Below, piece after piece: positions 15,728-15,775 of a stretch of 15,775 nt of DNA; the stretch's first letter is position 1; each line of letters starts with the position of its first letter. Source of the stretch: Marinospirillum sp. (GTDB taxonomy: Bacteria > Pseudomonadota > Gammaproteobacteria > Pseudomonadales > Halomonadaceae); NCBI GenBank assembly GCA_007119985.1, contig SKOQ01000012.1:1-15775 (forward strand), given 5' to 3'. The position numbers and the translations under genes are program-made. The notes beneath the pieces were generated by a model, which searched no databases, was not told the DNA's origin, and saw only the letters and a program-made list of their open reading frames with translations.

Positions 15728-15774
15728 CATCGACTCCTATGGACTATTTGTTGCCGTGGATCATCTATTCCTGT
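15727..15774 (-). CDS. Possible 3' end of an upstream gene, cut by the window edge
   Basis: On the minus strand one frame stays open from the edge and reads TGIDDPRQQIVHRSR before a TGA at 15729-15727, which overlaps the ATGATG start region of the P-II-like gene. The other two frames hit stops. Such stop/start overlap is common between cotranscribed genes, but fifteen codons are too few to prove coding. Relatives of this P-II/CBS pair are, as I recall, often found beside DUF1538 membrane proteins. Confidence 0.3.
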   Translation of the reverse strand, partial: TGIDDPRQQIVHRSR

Positions 15775-15775
15775 A

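Overview
The window is a chromosomal segment of a gammaproteobacterium, possibly a marine or salt-exposed member of the Oceanospirillales-like lineages. That placement is an inference from protein style, the YqcC family gene, the E. coli-type KdpFABC-DE set and mid-range GC; nothing here fixes the genus. Genes are densely packed and almost all belong to ion transport or its control. I see no tRNA, rRNA, insertion sequence, CRISPR array, prophage or integrase.

Layout. 1-420: a promoter-like element and a long, partly structured leader. 421-2783: a SulP-family anion transporter with a C-terminal STAS domain, followed at 2 nt by a tandem-domain universal stress protein; a clear rho-independent terminator closes this pair (2818-2844). 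2964-6520: a second plus-strand unit with trkH and trkA (constitutive K+ uptake: pore and NAD-binding RCK regulator), a small BamE/SmpA-like lipoprotein and a DUF1653 protein. 6532-6906: yqcC (DUF446) on the minus strand, convergent with the trk unit and divergent from kdp. 7046-14956: a complete kdp operon, kdpF, an extra 26-codon membrane peptide, then kdpA, kdpB, kdpC, kdpD and kdpE, all closely spaced or overlapping. 14966-15727: a minus-strand pair encoding a tandem-CBS protein and a truncated-loop P-II-like protein; a further upstream gene of this pair probably runs off the window edge.

How it fits together. The region gathers both K+ uptake routes, Trk for bulk low-affinity uptake and the Kdp P-type ATPase for scavenging at low K+, with the KdpD/KdpE sensor-regulator pair. 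The kdp promoter region carries a direct repeat (AATTTTACAC twice, 11 bp apart) resembling the known KdpE operator, which supports autoregulation by KdpE. Nucleotide-sensing folds recur: RCK domains in TrkA, Usp domains in the stress protein and inside KdpD, CBS domains, and P-II.

Most noteworthy are the unlisted 26-aa membrane peptide wedged between kdpF and kdpA, the helically phased KdpE-like repeats, unusual features of KdpD (altered Walker B surroundings, divergent Usp segment, a CxxC in the sensor region), and the P-II-like/CBS pair next to kdpE. No wholly new system is evident; the best candidate for an undescribed component is the small peptide.
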